Origin: JARBUG01 sp035628915 | Lineage (GTDB): Bacteria > Bacillota > Sulfobacillia > Symbiobacteriales > Symbiobacteriaceae | Assembly (NCBI GenBank): GCA_035628915.1 | Contig: DASPIW010000021.1 | Location: 1-64,000, forward strand | Length of the DNA: 64,000 nucleotides | Reading direction: 5' to 3' | Part shown: positions 34,971 through 44,388 of the stretch, one piece after another | Numbering within the stretch: the first letter of the stretch is position 1 | Layout: each line of letters starts with the position of its first letter | Notes under the pieces: model-generated | Told to the model about the DNA's origin: nothing | The model's database searches: none | Seen by the model: the letters and a program-made list of their open reading frames with translations, nothing else | Position numbers and translations under genes: made by a program

Positions 34971-35183
34971 TCAGTTACGTGGGCTCCGCTCAAGCCCCCA
35001 GCGCGGCTCCCGGGGCGGTTCGGGCAGGTTGATCCAGTCCATGTCAGGATCGCCGGCATAGGCAGGCCGGTCGTGGTGCCAGTCCGACGGCACTGGTTCC
35101 TTCAGGCTCAGAGCGGGGGCCGAACCTTTGAGGTGAGGCACCATCCGAGTTCCGCCGCGCTGCGTCGCCACGTTCTGCGTCAT
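34971..35183 (-). CDS. Small protein of unknown function
   Basis: The 70-residue product is rich in Pro, Arg and Trp and has no membrane segment (MTQNVATQRGGT; DWINLPEPPREPRW). Evidence for a gene: GGGAGGTG seven bases before the ATG, an intact frame, and a proper terminator beyond the stop. I recognise no family. Its 5' flank contains a short gene-free stretch before the MoxR operon. Confidence 0.65.
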   Translation of the reverse strand: MTQNVATQRGGTRMVPHLKGSAPALSLKEPVPSDWHHDRPAYAGDPDMDWINLPEPPREPRWGLERSPRN

Positions 35184-35494
35184 CTGGCACACCTCCCAAA
35201 AAGCTGGTAATCGGGGCCGGTCACGCCCCTCTGACCCAATGGTAGCAGAAAAGCGGGGCAACGGCAAAGTGGTCCGTCGGATTTAGCTTGTTCTTCCTGT
35301 CAGCCCTTCATACCGCTCGCGCGGTTTTCGAGAACGGTTTGGCGGATTCGGAACGTCTAACCTAAGTAGACGCTTGTCGGGGCAGAGCCAGCCCAACGCT
35401 ATTGAGGAGTTGAAGGAAGGGTCGGACCGTTTCTGTCCGAAGCCTCTGGCCGACGGAAACGGTTCGAGCCTGACGAAACGAGGAGGATCCCACC
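35184..35494 (+). promoter_or_regulatory. Leader of the MoxR operon with competing hairpins
   Basis: No ORF is seen. TCGGAC (35422-35427) pairs with GTCCGA (35435-35440); overlapping CCGTTTC (35427-35433) pairs with GAAACGG (35456-35462). The two cannot form together. The second ends about 14 bases before the GAGGAGG ribosome site of the MoxR gene, so a translational or folding switch is possible. Confidence 0.35.
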
Positions 35495-36466
35495 GTGGAT
35501 GTAACCAGCATGGGTGCCGTTGCAGCACGCATTGAGGCCAACGTGGAAAAAGTGATTGTCGGAAAGCGAGAGGCGGTTGAGCTCTTGCTAGTGGCACTGG
35601 CGGCGGGCGGGCATGCGCTGCTCGAGGACGTGCCGGGCACTGGCAAGACGATGATGGCCAAATCGCTCGCCCGTTCGCTGGATGCCTCGTTCCGGCGTAT
35701 CCAGTTTACCCCGGACCTGCTGCCGTCCGACGTGACCGGCGTCAGCTTCTACAACCAGAAGCAGGGCGAATTCGAGTACCGGCCGGGCCCAATTTTTGCC
35801 AACATCATCTTGGCGGACGAGATTAATCGGGCGACGCCCCGCACCCAGTCCGCTCTGCTTGAGTGCATGGAAGAGCGCCAGGTGACGGTCGAAGGCGTGA
35901 CCCGGCCCATGGCGCGCCCGTTCCTGGTTCTGGCCACGCAAAACCCGGTGGAGCAGGAAGGGACCTTCCCGCTGCCGGAAGCGCAGCTCGACCGGTTCCT
36001 GCTCAAGCTGCCGGTCGGCTACCCCGGCGCCGACGAAGAGCTCTCCATGATGGACCGCTTCCGGGAGCAGAGCCCGTTTGGCCTGCTGGAGCCCGTAGCG
36101 GCGGTTGAGGAGATTCTGGCCCTGCAAGACGCCGTGGCGCACGTGCATATGAGCCGCCCGGTGCAGCAGTATATGCTGAACGTGGTGCGCGCCACCCGTA
36201 CGCAGCCCAATGTTGAACTGGGCGTCAGCCCGCGCGGCGCCCTCGCCATCATGAAGGCCTGCCAGGCTCTGGCGCTGGTCCGGGGCCGCGATTACGTCCT
36301 GCCGGACGACGTGCAGCACCTGGCCGTCCCCGTGCTGGCCCACCGGCTCATTACCACCTCCCGGGCCCGCCTGCGCGGGCAGGGCGCCCAGGAAGTGATC
36401 GCCAAGGTGCTCAGCGATCTGCCGGTGCCCGCCGAGCCCGTCACCCGCGGAGGAGGCGCGTCGTAG
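35495..36466 (+). CDS. MoxR-family AAA ATPase
   Basis: The 323-residue protein has Walker A DVPGTGKTMMAK, Walker B IILADEINRA, and the MoxR signatures EYRPGPIFANI and TQNPVEQEGTFPLPEAQLDRF. MoxR ATPases act as chaperones for maturation of partner proteins, often with the DUF58 and transglutaminase/DUF4129 genes. GTG start after GAGGAGG. Its stop overlaps the DUF58 start by one base. Confidence 0.95.
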   Translation: MDVTSMGAVAARIEANVEKVIVGKREAVELLLVALAAGGHALLEDVPGTGKTMMAKSLARSLDASFRRIQFTPDLLPSDVTGVSFYNQKQGEFEYRPGPIFANIILADEINRATPRTQSALLECMEERQVTVEGVTRPMARPFLVLATQNPVEQEGTFPLPEAQLDRFLLKLPVGYPGADEELSMMDRFREQSPFGLLEPVAAVEEILALQDAVAHVHMSRPVQQYMLNVVRATRTQPNVELGVSPRGALAIMKACQALALVRGRDYVLPDDVQHLAVPVLAHRLITTSRARLRGQGAQEVIAKVLSDLPVPAEPVTRGGGAS

Positions 36467-37692
36467 TGCAGAGCCAGCCCAGCCAGTGGGCGAATCCGAC
36501 CAACACCGGACTGGCTCTCCTGCTCGGAACTGCCGTGGTGATGCGCAGTCCGCTGCTGCTGATCCTGTTCGGGTTTCTCTTGCTGACGGTGGTGCTGGCT
36601 CACATCTGGGGCCGGTATGCGTTGTCGCGGGTTGAGTACTGCCGCAAACTCGAGCGGTCCCGCTGCTTTGTCGGTGAGGAGCTGGAACTGCGGGTGGAAC
36701 TGACCAACCGGAAGGTCCTGCCCATCACCTACCTGGCCGTCGATGACACGGTGCCCGTAGAACTGCAGATTGCCTCCACGACGCTGACCTACCATCGTGT
36801 CGGCAAGGTGCTGATGCGCTTTCTCTTCGGGCTTTCGTGGTACCAGAAGGTGGTGCGGCATTACCGTGTCACCCCGACCCGGCGGGGATTCTATCTGCTG
36901 GGTCCCGCCCAGATGGAAGGGGGCGACCCCTTCGGCTACGTCCGGGACACCAAGAAGGTGGATGATGTTGAGTCGCTGGTGGTCTACCCGCGGGTCGTGC
37001 CGCTGGACGCCCTGGGCATTCCGACCCGGCGGCCGTTCGGCGACCTGAAGTCGGCGGACCGGCTGTTTGATGATCCCATGCGCTTTGCCGGGGTGCGGGA
37101 ATACCAGCCCGGCGACCCGCTGAACCGGATTCACTGGAAGGCTTCGGCGGCGGCAGGCCAGCTGCAGACCCGCCTGCTCGACCCGAGCAGCAACCCCGGT
37201 GTGGCCGTGTTTCTGAACACGTGGGGCTGGGACATGTTCTGGATGGGCGTCGAGCCCGACGTGCTGGAAACCGCCTGTGTAGTGGCGGCGAGCATCGGCC
37301 ACTGGGCCTGTGAGGAAGGGGTACCTGTGGGAATCTATGGCAACGGGCTGGCCCAGGGGTGGGGCATGACGCTGCGGCTGCCCCCGGCGCGGGGTGCCCA
37401 GGTGCTGCCCCAACTGCTCGAGGGGCTGGCCCGCCTGCAAATGCCCACGAACCATTCACTGGCAGAGACGCTGGACATGGAAGCCGCGTCCCTGCAGTAC
37501 GGGACCAGTGTGGTCGTGGTCACCCGCCGCGTTACCGACGAGGCGGCAGATGCGATCTGCCGGGTGCACCGGTCGGGGCGCCCGGTTACGCTGGTGCTGA
37601 TCGGCGAAGCCGAAGCGCTTCCCAGGCTGCCGGGCATCCGCATCTACCACCTGACCGGGGAGGAGGCGCTGCATGCTGCCGTTCTCGCGTAG
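36466..37692 (+). CDS. DUF58 membrane protein
   Basis: The 408-residue protein has two N-terminal membrane helices (about 10-48), a beta-rich part, and the DUF58 core FAGVREYQPGDPLNRIHWKASAAAGQLQTR followed by a von Willebrand-like region. Function in the MoxR system is unclear. Overlaps its upstream and downstream partners by 1 and 20 bp, so the three are one operon. Confidence 0.92.
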   Translation: MQSQPSQWANPTNTGLALLLGTAVVMRSPLLLILFGFLLLTVVLAHIWGRYALSRVEYCRKLERSRCFVGEELELRVELTNRKVLPITYLAVDDTVPVELQIASTTLTYHRVGKVLMRFLFGLSWYQKVVRHYRVTPTRRGFYLLGPAQMEGGDPFGYVRDTKKVDDVESLVVYPRVVPLDALGIPTRRPFGDLKSADRLFDDPMRFAGVREYQPGDPLNRIHWKASAAAGQLQTRLLDPSSNPGVAVFLNTWGWDMFWMGVEPDVLETACVVAASIGHWACEEGVPVGIYGNGLAQGWGMTLRLPPARGAQVLPQLLEGLARLQMPTNHSLAETLDMEAASLQYGTSVVVVTRRVTDEAADAICRVHRSGRPVTLVLIGEAEALPRLPGIRIYHLTGEEALHAAVLA

Positions 37693-39097
37693 CCTCAGCG
37701 GTCTGCATTCCTGGGCGCTGGTCGCCCTGACCGACCTGGCGGCGGCGGTGCCGTGGATCATCCTGTTCTACCGGTCTGTCCTCGCGGCAGACTGGTACAC
37801 GGCCATACCCGGCATGTGGCTGGCCCTGCTGGTCTACGGGGCGGCGAGCCTCTGGGAGGCCGGCGACCGCGGCGCCAAGGAGACGTCCCGCTGGCGCCGG
37901 GTCGGCGCCCTGGGCGCCGGGCTCCTGGGCACCTACCTCATCGCTTACCTCCTGCTGCCCGCTCACATGAAGACCGGCCTCATCTCCGGTAATCCGGCCT
38001 GGGCCTTCCTGCCGCCGGCGGCCTACCTTTGGTACCAGGGCACGCTGGCCGTTTCGGAAGGCCTTGACTACCACCGGCTCTTCGCCCGGTACCCTTGGCA
38101 GGTGGTGGGGGCTGCCGCCGGCATCGTTCTGCTGATGCGGCTGGATGCGGCTGCCGCCTCCGGCGTCCGGGTGCTCCTCTACTGGAGCGTCATCCTGCTG
38201 CTGGTTGGCGGCATGGTGGCGCTGGTCGAAGCCCGGGAGCGAATGCTGCGGGCCGGGCAGGCGAGCATTGGCGAAAAAGGGATCGGTACGGGGCGCCAGT
38301 CGCGGCTGATTGCCGTTACCGTTGGCGTTCTGCTCGTGCTGACGCTGGGAGCGTCGGCGATTCTTTCCGCCGAGCGGATGGAGTCGGTCACGTCGGCGGT
38401 AGGCGGTGCTGTCTCCGCCGTTCTGCACTGGGTTGCGGCCGTCGTCTATCTGATCGTCTACCGGTATATGCTGCTGATCGGGCCATATTTAGAGCGGTTC
38501 GTGCAATGGGCACTGTGGATGGCGAGGCGCAATCGGAAGGGGCAGCCGCCGCCGGAAACGGCGGAAGGGAAACCTGACGAACTCCTGCTCGACCCGGTGG
38601 ACTACCTTGCCCGAAGCGAAAGCCTGCTGCCCTATATTGAGGCTGCCGTCATCATCGGCGCGATCGTTGCCGTTGCCGTGGTCCTGTTCCGTGTGGGCCG
38701 CAACCGCCGCCGGATCCTGTACGCCGATGAGGAGATCATCAACCTCGGGTTCTGGCCGAACCTGCTGGCCGATGTGAAGGCGCTTTTCAGCACCGGGCGG
38801 ACGGCCCGTGGAGCCGGGGGCGCTCCGCCTGCCGAGGTGCTGGGCGCCCGGGATCCCCGCATGCTCTTTCGGCGGCTGCAGGCCTGGGGCGCCGGGCATG
38901 GCCGGCCCCGCCTGGAGTCAGAGACGCCCACCAATTACGCCGGCGCCCTTCGTCAGGCGCACCCTGACAAGGCGGCAGCCGTCGGAACCATCACGGCGGC
39001 CTATAACCAGGCCAAGTATGGCGCGGCTCTCCCCGGGCCGGAACAGGTCGACGCTGCTGCCGCGGCGGCAGACCGACTTGAGGCGGAGTCGCGGTAA
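37673..39097 (+). CDS. Polytopic membrane protein with C-terminal DUF4129-like domain
   Basis: The 474-residue protein has about eight membrane helices, then a cytoplasmic C-terminal part with DPRMLFRRLQAWGAGHGRPRLESETPTNYAGAL, typical of DUF4129, which in other genomes is often fused to a transglutaminase domain that is absent here. It follows DUF58 in the MoxR operon. Role unknown, possibly envelope-related. Confidence 0.85.
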   Translation: MLPFSRSLSGLHSWALVALTDLAAAVPWIILFYRSVLAADWYTAIPGMWLALLVYGAASLWEAGDRGAKETSRWRRVGALGAGLLGTYLIAYLLLPAHMKTGLISGNPAWAFLPPAAYLWYQGTLAVSEGLDYHRLFARYPWQVVGAAAGIVLLMRLDAAAASGVRVLLYWSVILLLVGGMVALVEARERMLRAGQASIGEKGIGTGRQSRLIAVTVGVLLVLTLGASAILSAERMESVTSAVGGAVSAVLHWVAAVVYLIVYRYMLLIGPYLERFVQWALWMARRNRKGQPPPETAEGKPDELLLDPVDYLARSESLLPYIEAAVIIGAIVAVAVVLFRVGRNRRRILYADEEIINLGFWPNLLADVKALFSTGRTARGAGGAPPAEVLGARDPRMLFRRLQAWGAGHGRPRLESETPTNYAGALRQAHPDKAAAVGTITAAYNQAKYGAALPGPEQVDAAAAAADRLEAESR

Positions 39098-39136
39098 AGG
39101 CGACAACACTGCCTGCCAGGGGACCGTTCAGGATGG

Positions 39137-41053
39137 CTACCCCTTGCCTCTCTGCTGCTCGATCGCTTCTGCCAGCTCCGTCAGCTCGGCCCACCGGTCC
39201 AGCTTGCGGTTCAGTTCCGCTTCGGCCTCCACCTGCTGCGCGTACAGCTCCTGCAGCCGCCCGTAGTCAGAAGCGGCGGCCTCCACGGCGGCGTGGAGCT
39301 CCGCCACCCGGGCCTCCAGGGCGGCGATGTCGGCCTCGATGGTCTCGTACTCTCGCTGCTCCAGATACGTCAGCTTGGGCGCCCGCTGTTTGCGGGGCTC
39401 CGCCGCAGCGGTCGGCGGGGCGCCCGGGGCAGGGGAGCGGGCCACGGTGGCGAGTTCAGCGGTGCGTTCCTCCAAGTAGTCCGAGTAGCCGCCCACATAG
39501 CGACGGATGCGCCCCTCGCCTTCCAAGGCGAAGAGATGGTCGACCACGCGGTCGAGGAAGTAGCGGTCGTGGGAGACGGCCATCACCACGCCGGGGAAAT
39601 TGTCCAGGTAATCCTCCAAAATGGTCAGCGTCTGTATGTCGAGGTCGTTGGTCGGCTCGTCCAGCAGGAGGACGTTGGGCTCGCTCATCAGGGTGCGCAG
39701 CAGGTAGAGCCGCCGCCGCTCGCCCCCCGACAGCTTGCCGACGGGCGTGTACTGCAACCGCACGGGAAAGAGAAAGCGTTCCAGCATCTGCGAAGCGGAG
39801 ATTGTGCCGCCGTCGGGCGTGCGCACCACTTCCGCCACGTCCCGGATGTAGTCGATCACCCGTTGCTCCGGGTCCATCTCGCCGCTCTCCTGGTCATAGT
39901 AGGCCAGCCGCACGGTCTGGCCGGTGATCACTTCGCCGCCGTCCGGCGCCAGGCGCCCGGCGATCAGGTTCAGCAGCGTGGACTTGCCACTGCCGTTCGG
40001 CCCGATGATCCCGATGCGGTCGTTCTGCAGCACTGTATAACTGAAGTCTCGAATCACTGTGCGCCCATCGAATGCCTTGGCCAGGTCCTTCATTTCGATG
40101 ATGCGCTTGCCCAGGCGGTGGCCGCCCACGGCGATCTCCAGGGCGCCGCCCCGGCCCTCGGGCCGGTCTTCCTGCAGGGCTTCCACGCGCCCGATGCGCG
40201 CTTTCTGCTTGGTCGACCGGGCTTTCGCACCCCGCCGCAGCCAGGCCAGCTCCCGTCGCAGCAGGTTCTGGCGCTTCTCCTCGCGGGTGACTTCTAGCTC
40301 CTCCCGGGCGGCTTTTTGCTCCAGGTAGTCGCCGTAGTTGCCCGGGTACGAATACAGTTTACCGCCGTCCAGCTCCAGAATCCGGGTGACGACCCGATCC
40401 AGGAAGTAGCGGTCGTGGGTGACCAGCAAAAGCGCTCCCGTAAATTTGGACAGGTACTCCTCCAGCCAGGCGACTGTCTCGTTGTCAATGTGGTTCGTCG
40501 GCTCGTCCAAAATCAGCAATTCGGCGGGCTGAATCAGGGCGCGCGCCATGGCGACCCGCTTGCGCTGACCGCCCGAGAGGGCGCCCACCGGCGTACCGAA
40601 CTCGGTGATCCCCAGCCGGGTCAGAATCGCTTTCGCCTGCGCCTCCAGCGACCAGAGGCCCCTGGCGTCCATTTGCAGCTGCAGGTCGGTCAGGCGGGAC
40701 TGCAGCCGGGGGTCGGCGGGGCGCCCTGCGAGCTCTTCCAGGGCCTGCTCGTACTCCCGCAGCGTGCGAATGGATGGGGAGTCACCCCGGAAAATGGTCT
40801 GCAGCACGGTGGCCCCAGCCTCAAAGGCGGGGCTTTGGGCCAGGTATTGGACCGTGAGGCCGGAGCGAAACGTCACCGTTCCTTCGTCGGGACTGGTCAG
40901 GCCGGCAAGGGTCTGCAGCAGGGTTGACTTGCCACTGCCGTTCACGCCAATCAGGCCGATGCGTTCCCCTTCGCCGATGCCGAAAGTCAGCTGCGAGAAA
41001 AGCCGCTTCTCTTCGTAGCTCTTGGACAGGGACTCCACGGAAACGATATTCAT
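39137..41053 (-). CDS. uup: ABC-F ATPase, Uup-like
   Basis: The 638-residue soluble protein has two ATPase domains (Walker A GVNGSGKST and GPNGSGKST; signatures LSGGQRKRV and LSGGERRRL; Walker B LLILDEPTNHID and LLLDEPTNDLD), the interdomain linker with ELAWLRRGAKARSTKQKARI, and a C-terminal coiled coil (about 560-635) typical of Uup. ABC-F proteins act on ribosomes rather than in transport. It is convergent with the MoxR operon. Confidence 0.95.
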   Translation of the reverse strand: MNIVSVESLSKSYEEKRLFSQLTFGIGEGERIGLIGVNGSGKSTLLQTLAGLTSPDEGTVTFRSGLTVQYLAQSPAFEAGATVLQTIFRGDSPSIRTLREYEQALEELAGRPADPRLQSRLTDLQLQMDARGLWSLEAQAKAILTRLGITEFGTPVGALSGGQRKRVAMARALIQPAELLILDEPTNHIDNETVAWLEEYLSKFTGALLLVTHDRYFLDRVVTRILELDGGKLYSYPGNYGDYLEQKAAREELEVTREEKRQNLLRRELAWLRRGAKARSTKQKARIGRVEALQEDRPEGRGGALEIAVGGHRLGKRIIEMKDLAKAFDGRTVIRDFSYTVLQNDRIGIIGPNGSGKSTLLNLIAGRLAPDGGEVITGQTVRLAYYDQESGEMDPEQRVIDYIRDVAEVVRTPDGGTISASQMLERFLFPVRLQYTPVGKLSGGERRRLYLLRTLMSEPNVLLLDEPTNDLDIQTLTILEDYLDNFPGVVMAVSHDRYFLDRVVDHLFALEGEGRIRRYVGGYSDYLEERTAELATVARSPAPGAPPTAAAEPRKQRAPKLTYLEQREYETIEADIAALEARVAELHAAVEAAASDYGRLQELYAQQVEAEAELNRKLDRWAELTELAEAIEQQRGKG

Positions 41054-41214
41054 GACGCCTTGATCACTCCAGATTATCCGCTGTACCTATCTTACCTGAG
41101 AGTGCTGGTGCGGGGAACAGCAAGTGCGCTTCCCAAGCATCGCCGGCCGTTCTATAATGAATGCGAAAGCATTCTCGCAGTTCTATTCGAGTAAGGAATC
41201 AAGGGGGGATCCGT

Positions 41215-42117
41215 GTGCTGATGCAGCATCTTATTACCTTCTGCAAGGTCGTGGAGGAGGGCTCCTTCACCCGTGCGGCACAGGCACTCAATCTGACGCA
41301 GCCCTCGGTCACCAAACAGATCGGCGCGCTGGAAGATCACCTGCAGATCTCCCTCTTTACCCGGCAGGGCAAGCAGACGCATTTGACGCCCGCCGGCGAA
41401 CTGGTCTACGAGTATGCCCGGCAGATTCACCATCTGGTCAGCCAGTGCGAAGGGGCGGTCGGCGAACTGCGCTCGCCCGGTGCCGGACACATCACCATCG
41501 GCTGCGTGCATACGATTGGAATGTTCACGCTGCCGGATATGCTGGCCGAATATGCCCGGCAGAACCCCCGTGTCAAAATCAACGTGAAGACTGGCAACAA
41601 TATTGAGACGGTAACCATGCTGTTGCACGGCGAAGTCGACCTGGGCATTACCACGACGCCGCAGGTCCACGAGCGGTTGGAGTCGCATGCTCTGTTCGAG
41701 GACCCGCTGCTGGTGGTAGCCAACCCGGAGTATGCGAAAGATTTGCCGGCTGAACTCTCCCTGGAAGACCTGGCCCGGCAGCCCATGATCGCCTACGTGC
41801 GGGGCGCCCGCTTTCGCATCACCACAGACCTGCTCCTTGAGCAAGTGGGCATCAGTCCCAACGTGGTGATGGAATTTGATAATCACGAGGCGATCAAGAC
41901 CATGGTTCGGCTCGGCTTTGGCGTCGCCCTCGAGCCGCAGTCTGCGGTCAGGACGGACCTGGAGAGCGGTGACCTGCAGGTCCTGCGGGTCGCCGGTCTG
42001 CCCGGCAGCAGCCGTACCACGTCGCTGGTGCTTCGCCGCGATGAACTGCGCCCGCCCGCCGTCGAGGCGTTTATCCGGTTGCTGGAAGCACGCTGGTCCA
42101 GACCTTTTGCTCGGTAG
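41215..42117 (+). CDS. LysR-family transcriptional regulator
   Basis: The 300-residue protein has the LysR helix-turn-helix (about 3-62, VVEEGSFTRAAQALNLTQPSVTKQI) and a periplasmic-binding-like effector domain (about 92-296). Its target is not evident: it faces away from the ABC-F gene, and its downstream neighbour has its own promoter. GTG 41215 follows GGGGGG by six bases. TTCCCA-N17-TATAAT (41131-41159) is a possible promoter. Confidence 0.93.
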   Translation: MLMQHLITFCKVVEEGSFTRAAQALNLTQPSVTKQIGALEDHLQISLFTRQGKQTHLTPAGELVYEYARQIHHLVSQCEGAVGELRSPGAGHITIGCVHTIGMFTLPDMLAEYARQNPRVKINVKTGNNIETVTMLLHGEVDLGITTTPQVHERLESHALFEDPLLVVANPEYAKDLPAELSLEDLARQPMIAYVRGARFRITTDLLLEQVGISPNVVMEFDNHEAIKTMVRLGFGVALEPQSAVRTDLESGDLQVLRVAGLPGSSRTTSLVLRRDELRPPAVEAFIRLLEARWSRPFAR

Positions 42118-42136
42118 GCCTTCATACAGTGATGCG

Positions 42137-42164
42137 ACGGCCCGGGGCGCCCGCCCCGGGCCGT
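42137..42164 (+). terminator. Long GC hairpin after the LysR gene
   Basis: ACGGCCCGGGGC (42137-42148) pairs perfectly with GCCCCGGGCCGT (42153-42164) around GCCC. No T run. Confidence 0.65.
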
Positions 42165-42190
42165 CTGAATTGGTACAAAAGACTATGTCG

Positions 42191-42219
42191 TTGACACGAA
42201 AGTGCCATGAGGCTATGAT
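42191..42219 (+). promoter_or_regulatory. Promoter of the MarR-exporter operon
   Basis: Consensus TTGACA (42191-42196), 17 bp, TATGAT (42214-42219). A direct repeat ACTAAC with a 17-bp period (42230 and 42247) lies just downstream and may bind the MarR protein. Confidence 0.75.
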
Positions 42220-42280
42220 AGAGAATATCACTAACCATGCTAAATACTAACAAACTTACCGTAATGAAAGGAGGCCAACG

Positions 42281-42754
42281 GTGACTGAGACCTGGCTTGC
42301 CCCGTATCTGGACCGCATGGAGGAAATGTCGCGCCACTTCTTTCGTTACTTCCATTCCAGGATCGAAGCCGCGGGCGGGCTCTCCCCCAGCCAGTTCCTT
42401 GTGCTGAAGGTCCTTCAAAATGCCGGTACCGTTACCGTCAGCGAGCTTGCTCAGCGAATCGGCATAAGCACGGCGGGCGCCACCGGCCTGCTCGACCGGC
42501 TGGTGCGGGCCGGACTGGTGGAACGGACCCGCGACCAGGCCGACCGGCGGGTTGTCTGGGTGCATCTGAGCCCCGAAGGCGAAAACCAACTGGCTGCCGC
42601 GTGCCGCCTGCGCCGTACGATTCTGGCTGAGCTTTTCGCTCCGCTTTCCCAGGACGAAGTGCAGCAGCTGGTGCGCCTGTACGAAAAGGTCTTTCGGAAT
42701 GCGCCGGATCCGCTCCCGGAACCGGATTTCTGTGCGAAGGAGTCGAAAGCGTGA
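42281..42754 (+). CDS. MarR-family regulator of the adjacent exporter
   Basis: The 157-residue protein has the MarR winged helix: VLKVLQNAGTVTVSELAQRIGISTAGATGLLDRLVRAGLVERTRDQADRRVVWVHLSPEG. Its last 4 bases (GTGA) overlap the start of the MFS gene, so translation is coupled, as in emrR-emrB pairs. It probably represses its own operon until a drug or toxic metabolite binds. GTG start after AAAGGAGGCC. Confidence 0.93.
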   Translation: MTETWLAPYLDRMEEMSRHFFRYFHSRIEAAGGLSPSQFLVLKVLQNAGTVTVSELAQRIGISTAGATGLLDRLVRAGLVERTRDQADRRVVWVHLSPEGENQLAAACRLRRTILAELFAPLSQDEVQQLVRLYEKVFRNAPDPLPEPDFCAKESKA

Positions 42755-44358
42755 AAATGGACCGCTCCAAGCTGCTGGTCACGGCCGGCCTGTTGGTCGG
42801 GCTGCTGGTCGCAGCGCTCGACCAGACCATCGTGGATACCGCGTTTCCGCGCATGATCGCCGATCTCCATGGCGAGACGATCTTCACTTGGGTGCTTACG
42901 GCCTACATGCTCGCTTCCACCAGCATCGTTCCCGTGGTTGGCAAGCTGGCTGACATATACGGCCGCAAGATTTTCTACCTGGCCGGGCTGGTCCTGTTCG
43001 TAGGCGGGTCGATGCTGTGCGGGGCTTCCCAGACCATGACGCAGCTGATCATTTTCCGCTCCTTGCAGGGCGTGGGCGGCGGCATGCTGATGCCCATTGC
43101 CTTCACCATCGTCGGCGACCTCTTCCCCGGTGAGCAGCGGGCGAAAATGCAGGGCGTTTTCGGCGCGGCCTGGGGTCTCGCCTCGATTCTCGGGCCCAAG
43201 CTGGGCGGCTGGATCACGGAAAACCACGGCTGGCGCTGGATCTTCTACGTCAACCTGCCCGTCGGCATCATCGCTTTCCTCCTGATGTTTCTCTATTACC
43301 AGGAGAGCAAAGGCGCCCGGCGGCCCATCGACTGGCTCGGCTCCTTCACGGTCACCACGGGGATCGTCTTCCTGCTCCTGGCCGTCAACCAGGGCGGCGG
43401 CAACTGGACCTGGTCCTCCTGGCAATCGTACGCCTGTTTCGCTCTGGCGGCCTTGCTGCTGATCGCCTTCGTCCTGATCGAAAAGAAGGTGGCGGAGCCC
43501 GTCCTCGACCTCTCACTCTTCCAGAACCGTACGTTTACCATCATGAGTACAGTTGGCTTCCTGATGGGCGCCGGCATGTTCGGCGCAGTCGTCTTCGTTC
43601 CCTGGTTCATACAGGGCGTGGTGGGCGTCAATCCGAACGAAGCCGGCAATGTGATGACGCCTATGATGATGACCGTGGTCGTCTTCTCGATTCTGACGGG
43701 CCGATTGGCCCTCAAATTCCCGTACCGCTATCAGATCACCGCGGGCTTCACGCTGGTCGGCCTTGGCTTCTACACCATGACGCACTGGGCCGTGGAGACC
43801 ACCAAGCTGCAGGCGACGCTCAGCACGATGATCGTCGGCGCTGGCCTCGGTATGATGATGCCGATCCTGACCCTGTCGGTGCAGAACGCTTTCCCGGCCA
43901 ACCGGCGCGGCGTGGTCACATCGGCCTCGACATTTTTCCGGTCGGTGGGCGGCACCGTGGGCATCGCCATCTTCGGGGTGATCTTCAACAACCAGATGTC
44001 AGACCGGTTCCAGCAGACGCTGGCCCCGCAGCTCGCCAAGGCTGCGCCCATGCTGGCCCAGTTGCCGCCGCAGGCTCAGGAGTTCTTCAGGCTGGTAGCC
44101 GCCGACCCACAGGTGCTGATCCGGGTCCTGCTGGACCAAAAGGCCGCGCAGGCGATTCCCGCCCAGTTTGCTGCCGAGTTCATTTTGGGGATCAAGCAGA
44201 TGATGGCCCAGTCGCTTCACGTGGTCTTCTGGACATCGATCGGCGTCGTTGCCGTGGGGCTGCTGCTGGCGCAGTTCCTGGGCAAGACCAGCCTGCGGGA
44301 GCAGGCGAAGGAGCAGGGTGGCGAGATCCACATGGAGTCCCCCGTAGTCGCCGACTGA
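42751..44358 (+). CDS. MFS multidrug exporter, DHA2 (EmrB/QacA) family
   Basis: The 535-residue protein has about 14 membrane helices with family motifs: DQTIVDTAFPRM in helix 1, GKLADIYGRKIFY (motif A), LQGVGGGMLMP and GPKLGGWITENHGWRWIFYVNLP. It exports hydrophobic drugs by proton antiport. Start at GTG 42751 overlaps the MarR stop; ATG 42757 is the alternative. Confidence 0.94.
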   Translation: MKMDRSKLLVTAGLLVGLLVAALDQTIVDTAFPRMIADLHGETIFTWVLTAYMLASTSIVPVVGKLADIYGRKIFYLAGLVLFVGGSMLCGASQTMTQLIIFRSLQGVGGGMLMPIAFTIVGDLFPGEQRAKMQGVFGAAWGLASILGPKLGGWITENHGWRWIFYVNLPVGIIAFLLMFLYYQESKGARRPIDWLGSFTVTTGIVFLLLAVNQGGGNWTWSSWQSYACFALAALLLIAFVLIEKKVAEPVLDLSLFQNRTFTIMSTVGFLMGAGMFGAVVFVPWFIQGVVGVNPNEAGNVMTPMMMTVVVFSILTGRLALKFPYRYQITAGFTLVGLGFYTMTHWAVETTKLQATLSTMIVGAGLGMMMPILTLSVQNAFPANRRGVVTSASTFFRSVGGTVGIAIFGVIFNNQMSDRFQQTLAPQLAKAAPMLAQLPPQAQEFFRLVAADPQVLIRVLLDQKAAQAIPAQFAAEFILGIKQMMAQSLHVVFWTSIGVVAVGLLLAQFLGKTSLREQAKEQGGEIHMESPVVAD

Positions 44359-44388
44359 CGGTCTGTGTTTCCCGGGGAGGGGAGAAGG

